Notes: generated from the sequence alone by a model not told the origin. Shown: positions 33,495-43,310, counted from the first letter of the stretch. The stretch: DNA of 64,000 nucleotides from Podospora bellae-mahoneyi (GCF_035222275.1 NW_026946359.1:7316001-7380000), one strand, 5' to 3'. Translations and numbers: made by a program.

Positions 33495-33868
33495 TGCTAA
33501 AACCCTAAGAACCTTTGATTAATTAAACAATGCTGTAGGATAATTGGATATGACTTCGCGTTACTTGGGTACCGGGGAGAGAGCGTGAGCGTGTGTGGGA
33601 GTTTGCTAATTTCTCTTTTGCATGTGGTGTCACAAGTGCTGACTGGCGACTTGAGTGGTTATAGTTCTTGTTGTCATTGCGCGAAGTAGAGATGGGGAAT
33701 TGAGCGAAGTTCAAAATGTGCTGAGTGGGATGGTCAAAGCGCTAACGCTATGCTTATCGTAACGGAGTCCAATCTACGATAAAGAGATGAGAGATAACGT
33801 GCGTGATAAGCGAGTGACACACTTTCCACCACCCCACCATAACTATCCTTAATTATACAACCACAAAA

Positions 33869-34336
33869 CTAGGAAACAACGATAACTGAACTGGAAATAG
33901 ATGAATCAGACGATTCTGCAGCCTCCTTGCCCGTGCGTGTATTATGGCCAGGCTTGCCGCACACACCACAGCACCGAATCTTCGTACGAGACCCCCCTGC
34001 ACCACCACCACTTTGTCGATGTTCCTGAATTACCTGCTCACCTACAGCCTTCTGATGCAGTAAATCCTGTGCCTCTTGTACAGTAAGTGACCCTCCAAGC
34101 CGCACACGTTTTTTTGGCTCTCCCGTCTCTTACTAAGCTCCTCATTGGCCTTGCGTAGCGAAGAGACCTCTGCACGGAGAAGAGCCACCTCGTGCATTAT
34201 ACCCATTGCTCCCTTAGTAAATTAGTCTACAGCGGCTAGCATTGAGGTTAGAGAGATGCCCTGGTGGTTTAATATCCGAGTTTTAATAAGCTCTGACTGT
34301 GGGGTAGTTTCTCGAGGGTTATGTAGTATTTGGGAG
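33869..34336 (-). pseudogene. C-terminal part of a Fot/pogo transposase
   Basis: The minus strand reads PQSELIKTRILNHQGIS, then an in-frame TAA (about 34226), then MHEVALLRAEVSSLRKANEE, and after a one-base frame change RLGGSLTVQEAQDLL and the zinc-knuckle CCGVCGKPGHNTRT. This is the C-terminal end of Fot-type transposases (alanine/leucine coil plus Cys/His knuckle; the last Cys is Gly here). It is inactive. Confidence 0.75.
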
Positions 34337-34341
34337 AGCTA

Positions 34342-34725
34342 TGACGAACCCCTATCCAGAACCTCTGAAAGGGATACTGGTTGAAGGCACTTCTGAACAA
34401 TCCTGGTTCGGGACAGCTAAACAGTGTACAACAATGGCTTGACTCGATCACAACAGTCTAGATACCAACGATTGTGACTTGAATTGCATACTGCGGAACT
34501 GTCTATCTATACCAGCCAGTTCCTCCGTATACATAGATCTCGTGCCAAGCCGTGATCAGTGTCCTGAGCACACTGATCACCTCTGCTTAGTCTGCTCAGT
34601 GCCCTGAGCGTACGGATCAGTCGTTCTATACTGTGATTGGCTCTTTTATACGTTCTCCCGATTGGCCCTTGTTTCCGTGGCCCCACAACCCGTCGTTATT
34701 CCGTCCGTATACCAGGGTTGTGACA
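34342..34725. repeat. Solo LTR-like repeat, copy 1
   Basis: Begins TGACGAACCCCTATCCAGAA and ends GGTTGTGACA. The first ~220 bp closely match 55216-55440. Terminal TG/CA and isolation from any internal retroelement region suggest a solo LTR. Flanks read GAGCTA on the left and ATAGCT on the right, so the target duplication is unclear. It sits where the transposase catalytic domain should be. Confidence 0.55.
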
Positions 34726-34873
34726 ATAGCTCAATTATATATTGAACAATCGTTTTTTCTTCTTGATTCGTAAGCTTGCGCGAATTAGCTAAAATATCGC
34801 GTCGTGCAGGTGTACCGGCGCGTCGGCACGCAAGGGTTTTGAAAGCAACATTATAGACGTTAGCTGCAGTCAT
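34726..34873 (-). pseudogene. N-terminal DNA-binding part of a Fot/pogo transposase
   Basis: Encodes about 50 residues: YNVAFKTLACRRAGTPARRD, ILANSRKLTNQEEKTIVQYI, the typical helix-turn-helix start of fungal pogo/Fot transposases. The similarity ends exactly where the LTR-like sequence begins (after YIIEL). Confidence 0.75.
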
Positions 34874-34925
34874 ATTGTGTTGTAGAAGAAAGTGATGTTG
34901 AAGGTGGAGGTGTTGTGTTGTGTGG

Positions 34926-35005
34926 GGAGTGTTTCACTCGCTTATCTGAGTCACTCGCTTATCTGTGTCACTCGCTTATCTGTGTCACTCGCTTATCACG
35001 CACAT
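34926..35005. repeat. Tandem array of the transposon-end motif
   Basis: Four consecutive 17-bp units of the form TCACTCGCTTATCTGTG occupy the right end of the Fot/pogo element. The last unit is the terminal inverted repeat itself (GTGTCACTCGCTTATCACGC). The left end has only one copy. Confidence 0.75.
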
Positions 35006-35007
35006 TA

Positions 35008-35764
35008 AACCATACACAGTACATCACCAGAGGTAGGGACACCCGTCGTCCTAGACAAACAAACAAGGCAGTAAGTAGACCGCGGGGTCACTCACTGCAG
35101 GCATCTATCCAGCTGTCGTTCGCCTATTGTATAGCTGGCTCTTAACTGACTTTCACTTCCTCCTTGAGTCCTTTTCTCTGCACCAATTACCTACGTTACC
35201 TAGGTACCTACCTACCTTTTGGGATATTCTAGCAGTGAAGCATTTGCAGGTATTCCACGTCAATTCCATGACGCCCCATGACTTACTGGGGGCTCACAAC
35301 ATGCCAACTAGAACGCGGAGGCGTGCTTTGGTTGCACAAAACATGGCATGCAACAATGAGTGCTGGTAAGCTGGTTAGCATTGGCCATTTCTCGGATTGA
35401 GCAGAGCTAGGCCTACCAATACAAGTTTCGATATAACTCCACAGCCACAAGTGGCTCGGGTCAACCTGACCATTTGCCCAGGTTGTGACAAGGGCTGTAA
35501 TATCAGGGCTTGGAACGTATAGTTCAATTCCGACTAATAATCTTTGATGGCCTCGAAGAGCGTGATACTGAAAAGAAGAAGAAGAGATACAGTCTTGGTG
35601 TTTCCAAACGCGTATTTTATCCTTCCTCGCGTGGCCCGTGCCCTTGTTGGCCTCAGGCCATCGCCAAGTCCTCCAATATCCTACTGGGCCAGTGGGCTTC
35701 CTTTGATAACCGCCCTGCCTCTGATTGTCTGCCTCACTTTGAACGAGAGGCTCACAACTTGCAG
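35008..35764. other. Intergenic, nothing recognised
   Basis: Downstream flank of the transposon. It contains overlapping ACCTAGGT/ACCTACCT runs near 35190-35220 but no supported gene. Confidence 0.35.
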
Positions 35765-36610
35765 TTACCCCTCCTTACGGTGGTATCGACAGTGTTGTTG
35801 GCTGTGGTTGCAGGTGGTCGGCCTTTGCCGTGTGACACAGGTCGCCGAGCTGATGCCAACTACCCTGAGAATGGCAACCAACATTGTAAGGATTGTGAGG
35901 GAGAATAATCCAATAACCGCCAGCTTTTTAGCCATCTTCAGTTTGGAGTCCCAGATCAAAATGACGGGGATAGATAATACTATCACTGTTAGCAACAGCA
36001 AGTGAGACATGATCAAAGCAGATTCTCACCCGCAGCATCAGACACCACATCCAAGGCACAGAGTTTATCCTGAGCGTCAGATTTGCGTATCGGATAGCCG
36101 GAGGCTCAGTGCACTGTGTCATGATATCAAATCCCATTGCAACCAAACACCCCCACTGAGAATCGCCGATCGAGGTAAGCTGTGTAGCCACCACCAACGC
36201 CAGGACCGACCACCAAGCGACCCTGATATTCGTCATGTGCCAACCTATCCTCCTGAAGAAGAGGAGAAGTGACAGTTTCACACCAGCCAGCGTGCTGTAA
36301 AAAAAAAAAAAGACCTGTTCAACGAAGAAGACCCTCATAGTGATCTCGACATCCTTCATAAATTGTTCCAGGTCCGTTGGAAAGGCTGTCCCCGACCCTA
36401 CCGCTAACATGAACCAGAATTTTGGCGCTGCCCATTGCCACAGTGCTGATGCTGCAACAACGAAGATGGTGCCGAGGATGAGGACGGTGTCATCCCAGAA
36501 TAGTCGACGGGTTGCTCTTAGGCGAGTGTAAAGGCGAATACTGAGGAAAATAACAGCTATCGAGGTGGTTGTCCAGGAGCCTGCCTGTGTGAGCCAGGTA
36601 GCGTCAGTTA
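35765..36610 (-). pseudogene. Degenerate Pth11-like membrane receptor
   Basis: Membrane helices and landmarks of the fungal rhodopsin-domain family are visible: RLYTRLRATRRLFWDDTVLI (about 36500), VEQVFFFFYSTLAGVKLSLL with FFRRIGW, then CTEPPAIRYANLTLRIN and, in a different frame, LCALDVVSDAA followed after a probable intron (GTGAGA donor) by TVIVLSIPVILIWDSKLKMA and KLAVIGLFSLTILTMLVAIL. The one-base shift between YANLTLRIN and DVVSDAA, and a run of 12 A at about 36300 within the coding region, argue for decay, although an unusual intron could explain the shift. The C-terminal tail after the sixth helix is lost. Confidence 0.55.
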
Positions 36611-36680
36611 TTTTGTTGAAAGGATTCGCACATGGGAGCGGCTACAACCGAGCGGCCGTGCAACGTAGGGAGGCTGCTTA

Positions 36681-37367
36681 CTATGAAACTTGTGACAGGG
36701 ACAGCAGCTGGTGAGTTGAGCCTTTGGCTCGCTGAGAAATGTGGGAGAGGCGCTCGATGCCGCTGACTTCTCGCCCCAAAAGGCGGAGGTTCTCGGCGGC
36801 TTCGAGGCCGATGAAGGCGCCGCCTATAACGGCGACAGTCCTGACGGCGTGGGATTTGATATATTCTTTGATGGAGTCGAGATCGCCCAAGGTGGTGAGG
36901 TGGAAGACGTGTTTGCTGTCACCGCCTTGGATGCCGCTTGGTGTTATCGGTTCTGCTCCAAGAGCTAAGACGAGTTTATCGTAGGGCATGGTGGTTTTCT
37001 GTCCGGAGATTCGGTCGTTGAGGAGGACTGTTTTGTTTTGTCGGTCGATGGAGATGAGCTCGGTGTTGGTTTTGACGTCGACGTTGAACCAGGAGGTGAT
37101 TTTCTCGGGGGTCTGGACGTGGAGGGCATCGTCTGCGGGGATCACGCCGGAAAGGGCGTAGGGGATGCCGCAGTTTGCGTAGGATATGTAGGGCCGCGTT
37201 CGAGGACGGTTATGGGGGTGTGTTCGGAGAGGCGCTGTGTTGAACAGATTAGCTTCTGATGCGGAAGAGGAAGGCGAGAAGGGGATGGGTACCCTAAGGC
37301 GGGTAGCGCAGGACATGCCGCCTGCTACGCCGCCAGCGATGATGATTCCTTTCCGGTTGGTAGACAT
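36681..37367 (-). pseudogene. Truncated FAD/NAD(P)-dependent disulfide oxidoreductase (CoA-disulfide reductase/NADH oxidase type)
   Basis: The start MSTNRKGIIIAGGVAGGMSC carries the dinucleotide-binding glycine motif. A 58-nt intron (37292-37235) follows. Then RLSEHTPITVLERG reads in one frame and PYISYANCGIPYALSG, with the redox-active Cys of this family, in another: one C seems missing at 37191-37195. Further on are SWFNVDVKTNTELISID, MPYDKLVLALGAEPI and the second nucleotide-binding motif TVAVIGGAFIGLEAAENLRL. The protein stops about 30 residues later, at roughly half the normal length (~450 or more), without the C-terminal dimerisation domain. Truncation plus frameshift indicate a pseudogene or misassembly. 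Confidence 0.65.
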
Positions 37368-37848
37368 CGTGGCTGGTGGTGTGGTGTTTGGAGACCGAAT
37401 CTGTTGCTGGGAGGAGCAGAATCGTGGGGGCCGTCAGCCTGGAATGGTCAATAAAATACCACGCTGGCTGTTGATGTCAACTAGGTGTACTTTTGACACA
37501 TGTGTCGTTCGACTTCTGTGTGATGTCGTCACTCTATCGTAGGTGCTGGGGTTCGAAGGTCCACGCACCGAAGGCCCAGATGCTGGTGCCGTCCCATCTT
37601 CCAGCATTCTCGGTAGGTAGCTGGACGTGGAAACATGGGATGAAGGTAGCTGACCGAAGCCACAATTCAAATGGCGGCCCGAATATAAGATCGTCGTTCG
37701 GGTTTGTCGCAGTGCTTAGCAGGGGAACGAGGATAGGTGCAGAGATATCATCGACAACTGGACTCAACAGTCCAATGGGGAAAAGGAAACGATGGAACGG
37801 AACGAAATGGAGAAAGACAAAAAGTCAAAAAGTCTTAGCCCAACAGGG

Positions 37849-37969
37849 CCACACAACCCGTTTCGAAGGGGGCACCTCTCGACTGCCCAGTCGCCTTGAC
37901 CCGTGGGTGAAATGCGAAAAGGGTCCCTGGGAGACAGTCAAGTGCCTTAACCAATTAGGCCATGTGCAA
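37849..37969 (-). ncRNA. tRNA-like 121-nt element, copy 1
   Basis: Read on the minus strand: a 7-bp acceptor-like pair (TTGCACA with TGTGTGG, three wobbles), an A-box TGGCCTAATTGG in a D-arm (GGCC...GGC), an anticodon-stem pair CTTGA/TCAAG enclosing an intron-sized insert, a variable-arm hairpin GACTGGGCAGTC and a T-loop TTCGAAA. Oligo-T runs follow. The long variable arm points to a Leu/Ser-type ancestor. The G53-C61 closing pair of the T-arm is absent, so it is more likely a tRNA-derived repeat than a working tRNA. A second copy of the same length is at 46405-46525. Confidence 0.4.
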
Positions 37970-38614
37970 CTCTGCTTATTGAATGGAAGATGCTCCAAAG
38001 CACTATAAATATGGAGGTGCTCCTATTAGCATGACACCGTCTTTACTATCGACACTCTAGCATACAGCCCTCTTAACAATCTCCACGATCCCCAGAAACA
38101 CTGGCCAATGTACTGATGCCACTTTGGGTATAGGCCAGGCCTCTGCTTCCCAAACCTGAGGATGTGTTGATGCCCGCCGAGACACAGCATATGCGCCTGG
38201 CGACCCTTCCCAATCCGTTCCTTAAAGTGGTTCATTTGTGCCATTATCCGCAAACACAAGGCGAACCACGATATCTCCACCCTCTGGCGAGTGGCCGACA
38301 TTCCCCGAATACCCCAATGATTTCGCCCATGTTTGAACTGCACTGTAAAAGGTTGGCCGCAGATATGAGGCATTCCTTGTCTCAATTTTGGTGGTCGAAT
38401 TTCTTACATAGCCACTGTCAGCATTTCCACCTGGTCAGCCATCGAGGCGTCGGTCTCCATTCAGACTCCGAACACTGCCACCACTGTAAGAAGGCGCTTT
38501 ATTTAAGTGATGATTCTCCCCTCATGGCAACAGGATAAGAATTACTGCATCTAACCACCTTTCATTTCAGGTTGACAACGTGATTCCAAACGAAACCGAC
38601 AGCAAATTCACCAC
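37970..38614. other. Intergenic, nothing recognised
   Basis: The first ~35 bp still match the flank of the other tRNA-like copy. After that no gene is supported, although one frame at 38164-38538 is open without motifs. Confidence 0.35.
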
Positions 38615-39212
38615 AATGGATTCCAATGCCGCTGTCCCCCTTGGCCAACACTCATCACCACCACAATACAACTAACTAGTCAGCAACCCCCTCGAAAAGA
38701 TAACTCTCGACGTTAGTGGGCATAAGTTCACTACAACAGTCAACAGTCTTACTTTCAAGAGCTTTCTTTTCAGACTGCTTCTCTAAGGTGATTGGAAGTC
38801 TTCGTTGCAGGAAGATAAAAGCATCCTCGTCGACTCAGATCCAGAAACATTCCGGCACATTCTCCAGTATTTGCGGCGTGGCGTCTTCCCTCTAATTTAT
38901 GACCAGAACAAGGGACACAACTACAAACTCTACGCCGATATCTTAGCCGAAGCTAAGCACTTTGGTATTCCAAAACTGGAATGCTGGCTTACCGATCAGC
39001 TGTACCTGCGGTGCATTACCAGTTCCACAGTGTGGAGTTCCGCGTACAAGAATGATACCATCCAGACTGGGTTTCAGACGACGTCAATTTGGGGGAGCGA
39101 AGTCACCTCCACACAGCTTGTGCGACAGGACGTCAACACGGTCATTAAGCGTGTATGTTATCATTATGCAGAGGAGCGGAACCCGTGCACGAGACGGTCG
39201 ATTCCACGATGA
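38615..39212 (+). pseudogene. BTB/POZ (KCTD-type) domain gene with two nonsense codons
   Basis: One continuous frame from the ATG at 38615 reads a short N-terminus, a TAA (38672-38674), LEKITLDVSGHKFTTTVNSL, another TAA (38784-38786), then DWKSSLQEDKSILVDSDPET and FRHILQYLRRGVFPLIYDQN, ALYADILAEAKHFGIPKLE-like sequence. This is a potassium-channel-tetramerisation-type BTB domain, usually an adaptor for Cullin-3 ligases or self-association. The second stop sits where Ser is expected before GDW. The C-terminal part loses similarity after about 39150. The stops make this a pseudogene unless the sequence is wrong. Confidence 0.65.
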
Positions 39213-39637
39213 TATCGACACATATCGTTGGGCCGAAGTTGGCAGATCTGTTAGATTCATTCAGGGATGGTGTACCGATACTGGGTATGTTGTTGACTAC
39301 TGTACGAACTGTATTTCAACGCCTTCACCGCTAATTCTGTAACAGAAAGGAGTTTATGGGGCATTGGGCGCGAGCTTCTCGGGTGGCAGTGGCACCTCAA
39401 GCAACCTCAGAGCCTCACGTTAAGGTCCAGCGATAGATTTAGAACGAAATCTTGAGATAAGATTGGAACATGCTGAAAGCGAAAGAAATTGTCTCTCAAA
39501 CAAAGTCCTGATGCTACTATCTGGACAAAAAGAGTGGAAGAGAAAAATATGGAATGTAACTACAACCTCTCCAACGCACCTCGTAGCTAACAACAGACGT
39601 CTCAACCAAAAAGTCTTCCTAACTGTACCTCGTTAAT

Positions 39638-40591
39638 CTAAGCATCCTGCTTCCCAGTATCGGCTTCACCACCCTCCCCAGCAGTATCAAACAACATGTC
39701 CTCAGACTGATCCCAGGGCTTTCCTGCAATAATGACCTTGCCTTCCTCAATGTTCGAGGTGTCCTCACATCTAAGTGTAGGCTGCACATCATCCACGGCA
39801 TCCTTTCCATCTCCCTCAGTGTCAAAAAGAGTGGTCTCAGTCTTGCGCCACGGCCTGCCAGCAATGATGACCTCTCCCTCCTTAGCAGGAGGTTCCGGGC
39901 AGATGAGTTCAGCTCCATCCGATGTAGAGGAATCCTGTTGACCACCCTCGGTGTCGAAAAGAGTGGTCTCAGTCTTGCGCCACGGCCTACCAGCAATGAT
40001 GACCTCTCCCTCCTTAGCAGGAGGTTCCGGGCAGATGAGTTCAGCTCCCTCCGATGTAGAGGAATCCTGTTGACCACTCTCAGTGTCGAAAAGGGTGGTC
40101 TCAGTCTTGCGCCACGGCCTGCCAGCAATGATGACCTCTCCCTCTTTAGCAGGAGGTTCCGGGCAGATGAGTTCAGCTCCCTCCGATGTAGAGGAATCCT
40201 GTTGACCACCCTCGGTGTCGAAAAGGGTGGTCTCAGTCTTGCGCCACGGCCTGCCAGCAATGATGACCTCTCCCTCCTTAGCAGGAGGTTCCGGGCAGAT
40301 GAGTTCAGCTCCCTCCGATGTAGAGGAATCCTGTTGACCACCCTCGGTGTCGAAAAGGGTGGTCTCAGTCTTGCGCCACGGCCTGCCAGCAATGATGACC
40401 TCTCCCTCCTTAGCAGGAGGTTCCGGGCAGATGAGTTCAGCTCCCTCCGATGTAGAGGAACCCTGTTGACCACTCTCGGTGTCAAAAAGGGTTGTTTCAG
40501 TCTTGCGCCACGGCCTGCCAGCAATGATGACCTCTCCCTCCTTTGCAGGGGGCTCAGGGCAGATGAGAGTAGGCTCGTTGGTGTCAGACAT
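39638..40591 (-). CDS. Protein of 44-residue tandem repeats, unknown function
   Basis: Single exon, 317 residues. After MSDTNEPT the protein consists of six nearly identical 44-residue units followed by one diverged unit. Each unit reads LICPEPPAKEGEVIIAGRPW, then RKTETTLFDTE, then an acidic Gln/Ser/Thr linker. The diverged last unit has VIIAGKPWDQSEDMLFDT and an acidic tail. There is one Cys per unit, no signal peptide, no membrane segment and no Kex2-type dibasic sites, so it looks cytosolic or nuclear. No family is recognised. The first six units are almost identical in DNA, implying recent expansion or homogenisation. An intron in the leader is possible (40592-40670). It could be a scaffold presenting many copies of a short ligand motif. 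Confidence 0.75.
   Translation of the reverse strand: MSDTNEPTLICPEPPAKEGEVIIAGRPWRKTETTLFDTESGQQGSSTSEGAELICPEPPAKEGEVIIAGRPWRKTETTLFDTEGGQQDSSTSEGAELICPEPPAKEGEVIIAGRPWRKTETTLFDTEGGQQDSSTSEGAELICPEPPAKEGEVIIAGRPWRKTETTLFDTESGQQDSSTSEGAELICPEPPAKEGEVIIAGRPWRKTETTLFDTEGGQQDSSTSDGAELICPEPPAKEGEVIIAGRPWRKTETTLFDTEGDGKDAVDDVQPTLRCEDTSNIEEGKVIIAGKPWDQSEDMLFDTAGEGGEADTGKQDA
39780..40572. repeat. 132-bp tandem repeat, about six copies
   Basis: The period is 132 bp (for example GTGGTCTCAG at 39831 and 39963). Copies differ by a few substitutions only. Because 132 is a multiple of three, several other frames on both strands are also open through the array. Confidence 0.9.
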
Positions 40592-41641
40592 GGTGCTTGA
40601 GGAAGAAGTCTTTCAAACAAGCGAGGTTAGCTGGTTGCCTTGTCAAGTTTCCGAGACGAGAAACTCTCACCTTGAGTTGGGAGGTAGACGAATAGGAATG
40701 GGTTTTCGTGATAGAATGCTTTCAATCCTGAGATGTCGAATGAGAAGAGAGGTGAAGATTGACCTGACGCCCATCGACCCTCTGCTGGTATTTAAGCTCA
40801 AATTCTCACCATATCCAGAGTTTTCCAACTGCCGCTGTACCGCTTGCCATGATTCCTCACAGATACATCTGACAGTTTGGGATATTCCCGAAGTTGTAAG
40901 TGAGATCGTGTGGCTGGCTGGCATCGCCGTTCAATCCTTCACGCTAGAGCTGCAAAGCAACCTTGACTAGCCCACTACACACCAGTCATGTGTTAACCTC
41001 AGCCCCTTTACCTCGATGCCCGCTAGCGACGGTAGTTCAGCTCCCAATATTTGATATAGCTAACCTTCTTCAGCGAAAAGAACTCAGAGCATGACCGAGA
41101 CGCGAGAGCTACAGTTTGTTCCATCACACACATTCGTGCGTTTGGTATCTTGCACTACGCTATCTCCGGCGCTCCACCCACAGCTTGCGCTACCATGCAG
41201 TATCATTACCGTCGCTTTGCCCGAGTTCTATTCTTTTTCTGGATGTGCGCGTGCGTAAAAGGTCGTGATAAGGCTGCTCAAGACAGCTGAAGAATGCATG
41301 TGACGGGAATCTTCAGGCGCTTAATGGCCCATATGACGAAACAATAGACCACCGGTTTCAGCATCATCGAACCTGGAGGTGGAAATTGGGCACTGTCGCT
41401 GGTAGAGGCTTCGATCCATCCGATACGCCTGGCAATGAAACTGGCAGCTTGACAATCAGGTACCTACTTTGTCCGCATGGGACGCTGTGTGATGTCAATC
41501 TTTGAGTACTGGTATCTAGGCGAGACATCGAATACACACGCTTGACAAGCCATGTTCAAAAATTCCAATCCAAGGATGTCAAAAGAATATTCAATTGTTG
41601 CCAAACTATTAGATCAAAGAACATCTATCTCGCGCCATGAT
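40592..41641. other. Intergenic, nothing recognised
   Basis: Holds the promoter of the repeat protein and the 3' side of the oxygenase gene. No further gene supported. Confidence 0.4.
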
Positions 41642-42695
41642 TCAACCAGACTCTGGACCTTGACCATCCTCGTAAAACACCAACATTCTCACTTCAATAC
41701 TCTCCCTCAAATGATCCTCTTCAGTGGCATCCGGGTGTGGAAATGAAGAGTGCGGTACACCTTGCCACTCGTTAGTGCTCTGTGTTGTCAATGATTTAAG
41801 ATGCACTTACCTGATCTGCCGTTCGAGTCAGACTGCATAAACACCCAGATCTCATTAGGCATCTGGTTCTTGACATAGCACCAGCGCTGGTTAGGGGAGT
41901 GATGAACCGAGGCAGTCTCAGATGTACCATCAGGCGCTACGAGATCGCAGATCTTCAAGTCCATCTCTGGGTCAACGGATCGATTGTCGCACAGGGCAAG
42001 TGGCCAATCCCGAGTTGGGCCCCTGAGAGGCTTCCAGGCGCTATCAAGAACGTTGGTGGATATTCTCCATTAGAGATCCGCGAAAAAAAAGACGTATACA
42101 TACTTGACAAACTGACAGCGCACGTTGTCCACACGTTCAAAGCTGCCCTTGTTGAGACCATGCCTGAGCCGCTCGATGTCACCGGGAGTAGCGTCTACGT
42201 GACTATATCAGTTTCACACCACGGCTGGTTGGGGGAGTGGGAGGGGGAAGGGGGAGGGGACGCACCAACATGAGCAAGACAGGAAGGCTGTCTATACTCA
42301 TACACCTCTCCATTGCTGATCGGGAAGTCTCGGTTCCGCTTTCGAAGCTGGTAGTCAAAGATCTGCACCCTGCTGGCATTGAGCCTGTCTTTGACTTCAG
42401 CTGCCAACTGAGGAAGGAAGCACTTTATCACCTTCTCGCGATGATCAAAGTCTTCTGCAACCAATCCTGTGTCCATATCCAGGAGGAAGAATCCAGTAGT
42501 GCCGAAAGAGCACTGTTCGAGTCGAGGACGGACATCATGAATGGCGATGTTGTCCACCTTTTCGAGCAGCATGTTGGTCTGGGGGATCTTCTTTGTAGGC
42601 TTCTGCCGTCTAAGTTCGTAGACGCGTTCAGTCTCAAATTTGGGATCCCGTTGTAGGAAATACATCCATGAGTGAATAGGATCGGTGGCAGCCAT
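41642..42695 (-). CDS. AsaB/CmcJ-like hydroxylase-desaturase
   Basis: Four exons: 42695-42266, 42194-42104, 42040-41811, 41760-41642 (289 residues); introns 71, 63 and 50 nt. The start MAATDPIHSW was chosen over a Met nine codons upstream because of its better context. Family landmarks: FETERVYELRR, NMLLEKVDNIAIHDVRPR, DTGLVAEDFDHREKV, VEYRQP-like EVYEYRQPS, FVNAWKPLRGPTRDWPLALC, HHSPNQRWCYVKNQMPNEIW and GVPHSSFPHPDA. These match the fungal family related to the P8 chain of 7-alpha-cephem-methoxylase and AsaB, often found in secondary-metabolite clusters and presumed Fe/2-oxoglutarate-type oxidases. The His and Pro residues of the C-terminal motifs are kept. No partner biosynthetic genes are adjacent. 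Confidence 0.8.
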
Positions 42696-43144
42696 GTTGT
42701 TTCGAGGGCGGTATTGTGTCAATTGAGAAAGTGAAGTGTGATGGTGCTACTACGGGTTTGGGGAAGGTTTTATCAAAATAAGTCCTGGCAATTTTATGGA
42801 TGCAGATTGGTTTCGGGTAAGCATGGTGGCGTTTATTGCTCTGGTACATGAGGGAGGGGAGCTGACCTGTGCTAGTGGCCAGCTGAGTCCACATGTGATG
42901 CTACGACGCTAGTCGCTCAGTGCTTATCACATAAGTCCCAACGCTGCTAGGTTTACTGTTTCCGGAGAGGTGTGAAAGGAAAAAATAGGCTTAAAGGTTG
43001 CTGGTTGTGGTCATGCAAAAGCCGCCTCAATGTACCCAGTGAGCGAGTGGAGTGGTCGGATTCTTCTGTCCTGCCACTCGGGTAGCAAGAGGCCTGCTGC
43101 TCCTTTCTTCCCCCTACCCCTAAGATACTTCAGATGGGGAGACA

Positions 43145-43310
43145 TGTAAATCGCTGGGCCCACATACTCGCCCACAGGGCTCGTGTTGTTGGACTTGGAA
43201 AATTCAGCCTTTGTTACGTTCCCTCCACACCACGCAACTTTTCTCCTGGACCCGCACCACCATTGATATCAAAAAAGAAGTTATCCCAAGTGTCGTACCA
43301 AAAGGACGTC
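43145..43310. repeat. Dispersed repeat, copy A
   Basis: Similar, with small gaps, to 46658-46795: shared blocks include TAAA-C-GCTGG-CCCACAT, GTTGGAC-TGGAAAATTCAGC, and CACCACCATTGATA. No coding capacity, ends undefined. Confidence 0.5.

Larger units (their letters stand above)
33797..35005 (-). mobile_element. Fot/pogo-type DNA transposon, non-autonomous relic with LTR insert
   Basis: The 24-bp ends 33797-33820 and 34982-35005 are inverted repeats (left end starts ACGTGCGTGATAAGCGAGTG), with one mismatch. Both are flanked by TA (33795-33796 and 35006-35007), the target duplication of the Tc1/mariner-pogo superfamily. Inside, on the minus strand, are the N-terminal DNA-binding part of a pogo/Fot transposase (34873-34726) and its C-terminal zinc-knuckle part (34336-33869). 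Between them lies a 384-bp LTR-like sequence in place of the catalytic DDE domain. The element cannot encode its own transposase, but its ends look mobilisable in trans. Confidence 0.8.

Noticed and set aside
34926-35005. CRISPR-like short direct repeats
   Set aside because: Units are contiguous without spacers, the organism is a fungus, and the last unit is a transposon end.
39619-40620. Alternative long frames over the 44-residue repeat array on both strands
   Set aside because: The 132-bp period opens several frames. The chosen frame has the better protein composition (hydrophobic VIIAG core, acidic linker) and a clean start and stop; the others are Arg/Ser/Leu-rich shadows.
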